Below, piece after piece: positions 61,970 to 64,000 of a stretch of 64,000 nucleotides of DNA. This DNA is from Paenibacillus azoreducens. GTDB taxonomy: Bacteria; Bacillota; Bacilli; Paenibacillales; Paenibacillaceae. Position 1 is the stretch's first letter. Each line of letters starts with the position of its first letter. Under the pieces are notes generated by a model that searched no databases, was not told where the DNA came from, and saw only the letters and a program-made list of their open reading frames with translations. The stretch is from assembly GCF_021654775.1 (NCBI RefSeq), contig NZ_AP025343.1, forward strand, positions 5,671,501-5,735,500, in the 5' to 3' direction. The position numbers and the translations under genes are program-made.

Positions 61970-62977
61970 TTAACTTTTCTTTTGAATTTCCGCCAGATCC
62001 TCGGTCAGTTTTTCGATCATGTTGACGAAGGAAGCAAGCTCTTGCGAGCTGCTGGCCTGCTCCCTGGCATGCAGGGTTGTTTTTTCCGTTTCCTCCCGGA
62101 CTTTGTTCAAACGCTGCATAATCCCCGCCACTTTATCTTGTATTTGCTCCAATGCTTCGCGAGAGTGGGCAGCCAGTTTACGCACTTCTCCGGCAACCAC
62201 CGCAAATCCGCGCCCCATATCACCGGCATGTGCGGCCTCAATGGCGGCATTCAGTCCAAGCAAATGCGTCTGATCCGCGATCCCTTTAATAAGCTCGCCC
62301 ATATTTTCGATCTGCTGCACTTCTCCGTGAAGCTCGTCCATCAGTTCATGGGCCGTTTCTTGGGAATCGGCCGTTACTTGTGCGGAGGCGGCAATCTGCC
62401 CGGCGCTTTCGTTCAGTTCCTCCATCATGCCCGTCAATTGCTGCACAACATCTGTAACCGCTTGCAATACATGCTCCTTTTCATCCGCCAAATCCTTCAG
62501 CTTCTCTCTTTCCTTCAACTCGTAAGCTTCCAATACGAGCTGTGAGTCCAGATTGAACATTTTGCTAAGGGAGTGAATCACCGTTATCCATCCATCCGGC
62601 ACAACCTGACGCAGCAAATCGGTGGCAATGTCCAGATATGTCATATAGCTTCCCAGATAAAATTCAACGTTTAAACCGACACGGGAGTGTACAAGTCCGA
62701 TCGCGATTCTTTTTTGGATATATGCTTCATCAATCCTGCCGTCAGCCAGTGACATCCAGTAATCCCGCTGGGTATCCTTAAGTCTCTCAATTGTCGTGGT
62801 TCTATTAATAATTTCCATCAGTTCAGGCACTGTAGCGATTTGCTGATAAAAACGGACCACGACCTCTTCTACGACTTTGGCGAATATAGGGCGGAAACCC
62901 TTTAAAATTTCCATATCATTTTCGGTCAGTTTAATATAATCAACCTGTTTTCTACGCTGTGGAGACACATCAATCAT
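61970..62977 (-). CDS. HemAT-like globin-coupled chemotaxis sensor
   Basis: A soluble heme-based oxygen sensor of 335 residues. Residues 1-165 form the sensor globin with the proximal heme His at about 97 ([19 protein letters not shown]) and distal-side Tyr/Phe candidates around 42-46. A coiled coil (170-200) leads into a methyl-accepting signalling domain with the hairpin tip [40 protein letters not shown]. The signalling domain is shorter than in HemAT of B. subtilis (432 residues), with few flanking helices, so it may act on something other than the flagellar CheA. It is a single gene. Confidence 0.9.
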   Translation of the reverse strand: MIDVSPQRRKQVDYIKLTENDMEILKGFRPIFAKVVEEVVVRFYQQIATVPELMEIINRTTTIERLKDTQRDYWMSLADGRIDEAYIQKRIAIGLVHSRVGLNVEFYLGSYMTYLDIATDLLRQVVPDGWITVIHSLSKMFNLDSQLVLEAYELKEREKLKDLADEKEHVLQAVTDVVQQLTGMMEELNESAGQIAASAQVTADSQETAHELMDELHGEVQQIENMGELIKGIADQTHLLGLNAAIEAAHAGDMGRGFAVVAGEVRKLAAHSREALEQIQDKVAGIMQRLNKVREETEKTTLHAREQASSSQELASFVNMIEKLTEDLAEIQKKS

Positions 62978-63133
62978 ACCAATAGTCCTCCTTCTTTAGT
63001 CCTAAACTTTTTCGCTATATATGCCAACTTTGTATATTATAGACTATATTTTCAGGGAATCCACTAAATTCGAAAAAAATTTAACATTTTTTTCTGTGTC
63101 AAGATTTTGCAAAATTAGATTCCATTTAAAAAA

Positions 63134-63156
63134 ACCGCCCTCTTTCCGAGGACGGC
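63134..63156 (-). terminator. Rho-independent terminator of prkA
   Basis: GCCGTCCTC pairs with GAGGGCGGT (two G-T pairs) around a five-base loop; leftward a run of seven T follows. Confidence 0.85.
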
Positions 63157-63163
63157 ATTGATA

Positions 63164-64000
63164 TTAACGGTTCAGCAGGCTGCCCACATATCGCAGCAAT
63201 TCATTGGCGCAAACCGGGCAGTATCCGTGATCATCCATCAAACGCTTGCTGACTTCATTAATCCGTTTCAACTGCGCTGCATCCGGCGTTTTGGTGGAGG
63301 TGGTAATTTTGACGATGTCCTTCAAATCGGCAAACAGCTTTTTCTCGATGGCTTCGCGCAGACGGTCATGATTATGGTATTCGAATTTTTTCCCTTTGCG
63401 CGAATAAGAAGAAATGCGGATCATAATCTCTTCCCTGAACGCTTTTTTGGCGTTTTCCGAGATGCCGATTTGTTCTTCGATGGAACGCATCAGCCGCTCA
63501 TCCGGATTCATTTCCTCATCGGTCAGCGGATCGCGGATTTTGGCCATATTGCAGAAGGCTTCGATGTTATCCAGGTAATTTTCAAACAGGGTTTTGGCCG
63601 ACTCGTCAAAGGAATAAACGAACGCTTTTTGCACCTCTTTTTTGGCCAGCTCATCGTATTCCTTGCGGGCTACGGCGATAAAGTTCAGGAAACGCTCCCG
63701 TTCATCCTTCGTAATGGAAGCATGCTGGTCGAGTCCGTCCTTGATTCCCCGTAAAATATCCAATGCGTTAATGCATTGAAGATCCTGCTTAATCAAAGCG
63801 CTGGAAATCCGGTTAATGACATAACGCGGATCCACGCCGGACATGCCTTCTTCCAAATATTCGGTCTGCATTTCCTTCAGGTCGGCTTCTTTAAATCCTT
63901 CAACTTCCTCCCCGTCGTACATCCGCATTTTTTTAACCAGATCCATGCCATGCTTCTTTGTTTCCTTCAATCGGGTGAGTATGGAAAAAATAGCTGCGGA
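63164..64000 (-). CDS. prkA: PrkA serine protein kinase/AAA protease, C-terminal part (cut by window end)
   Basis: PrkA (YeaG) is an AAA-fold sporulation protein long listed as a serine kinase and more recently described as an ATP-dependent protease in Bacillus. About 279 residues are present out of roughly 630; the frame is open to the window edge (AAIFSILTRLKETKKHG precedes the first internal start). Marks: MRMYDGEEVEGF, GMSGVDPRYVINRISSAL, DALDILRGIKDG-type NALDILRGIKDG, and the zinc-like DDHGYCPVCANELLRYVGSL end. It is on the strand opposite to spoVR and yhbH. Confidence 0.94.
   Translation of the reverse strand, partial: SAAIFSILTRLKETKKHGMDLVKKMRMYDGEEVEGFKEADLKEMQTEYLEEGMSGVDPRYVINRISSALIKQDLQCINALDILRGIKDGLDQHASITKDERERFLNFIAVARKEYDELAKKEVQKAFVYSFDESAKTLFENYLDNIEAFCNMAKIRDPLTDEEMNPDERLMRSIEEQIGISENAKKAFREEIMIRISSYSRKGKKFEYHNHDRLREAIEKKLFADLKDIVKITTSTKTPDAAQLKRINEVSKRLMDDHGYCPVCANELLRYVGSLLNR

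Overview
The window reads as chromosomal DNA of a spore-forming, low-to-mid-GC Firmicute, most likely Paenibacillus or a close relative. Evidence: sporulation genes (yhbH, spoVR, the end of prkA, a pdaA-type deacetylase); paired YesM/YesN regulators beside an LplABC-type sugar transporter; an S-layer-homology protein next to a protein resembling the Paenibacillus DUF5704 family; many ROK, LacI, DeoR and Gfo/Idh/MocA proteins; and Shine-Dalgarno sites of the GGAGG type, several in front of TTG or GTG starts. No rRNA, tRNA or CRISPR array was seen. The first gene (mtnK) and last gene (prkA) are cut by the window edges.

Layout. 0-6.5 kb: methionine salvage (mtnK-mtnA), YunC-like DUF1805 protein, DUF423 membrane protein and a tandem pair of DegV fatty-acid-binding proteins. 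6.5-8.6 kb: an IS3-family element with an A6G frameshift signal, set in short repeats. 8.6-16 kb: envelope genes (phosphodiester glycosidase, PAP2 phosphatase with an apparent ATT start, PdaA-like deacetylase, DUF4349 lipoprotein), two gene remnants fused back to back, a 1.5-kb repeat array, and an SDR dehydrogenase. 16-21.4 kb: TetR regulator and an amino-sugar-like set (SIS isomerase, DeoR regulator, ROK kinase, class II aldolase). 21.4-23.2 kb: gene-free and full of repeats. 23.2-25 kb: secreted copper-amine-oxidase-N/DUF5050-like protein. 25.4-38.2 kb: a long leftward set (ROK repressor, asparaginase, oppABCDF, pepV, pepA, cutC, ROK kinase) that looks like peptide import followed by hydrolysis. 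38.4-41.5 kb: MFS exporter, oxidoreductase and an unlisted 27-residue holin-like toxin, probably a type I toxin-antitoxin locus. 41.5-46.6 kb: AT-rich two-gene surface operon (SLH protein and 1,120-residue DUF5704-like protein) with a long leader. 46.8-64 kb: sporulation genes yhbH, spoVR and prkA, separated by a NADAR protein, a sugar ABC/two-component/dehydrogenase operon, a RelE/ParE module, a nuclease remnant, a spoVR remnant, a LacI regulator and a globin-coupled sensor.

Two things stand out beyond the genes. First, the intergenic space carries at least seven repeat families; two (called A and B here) share one design, with outward TAACG ends, internal CGCTATT and inverted partners, and one of them has expanded to five units. 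Second, the prkA/yhbH/spoVR trio is spread over about 17 kb and bears scars of rearrangement, including a second, internally deleted scrap of spoVR.
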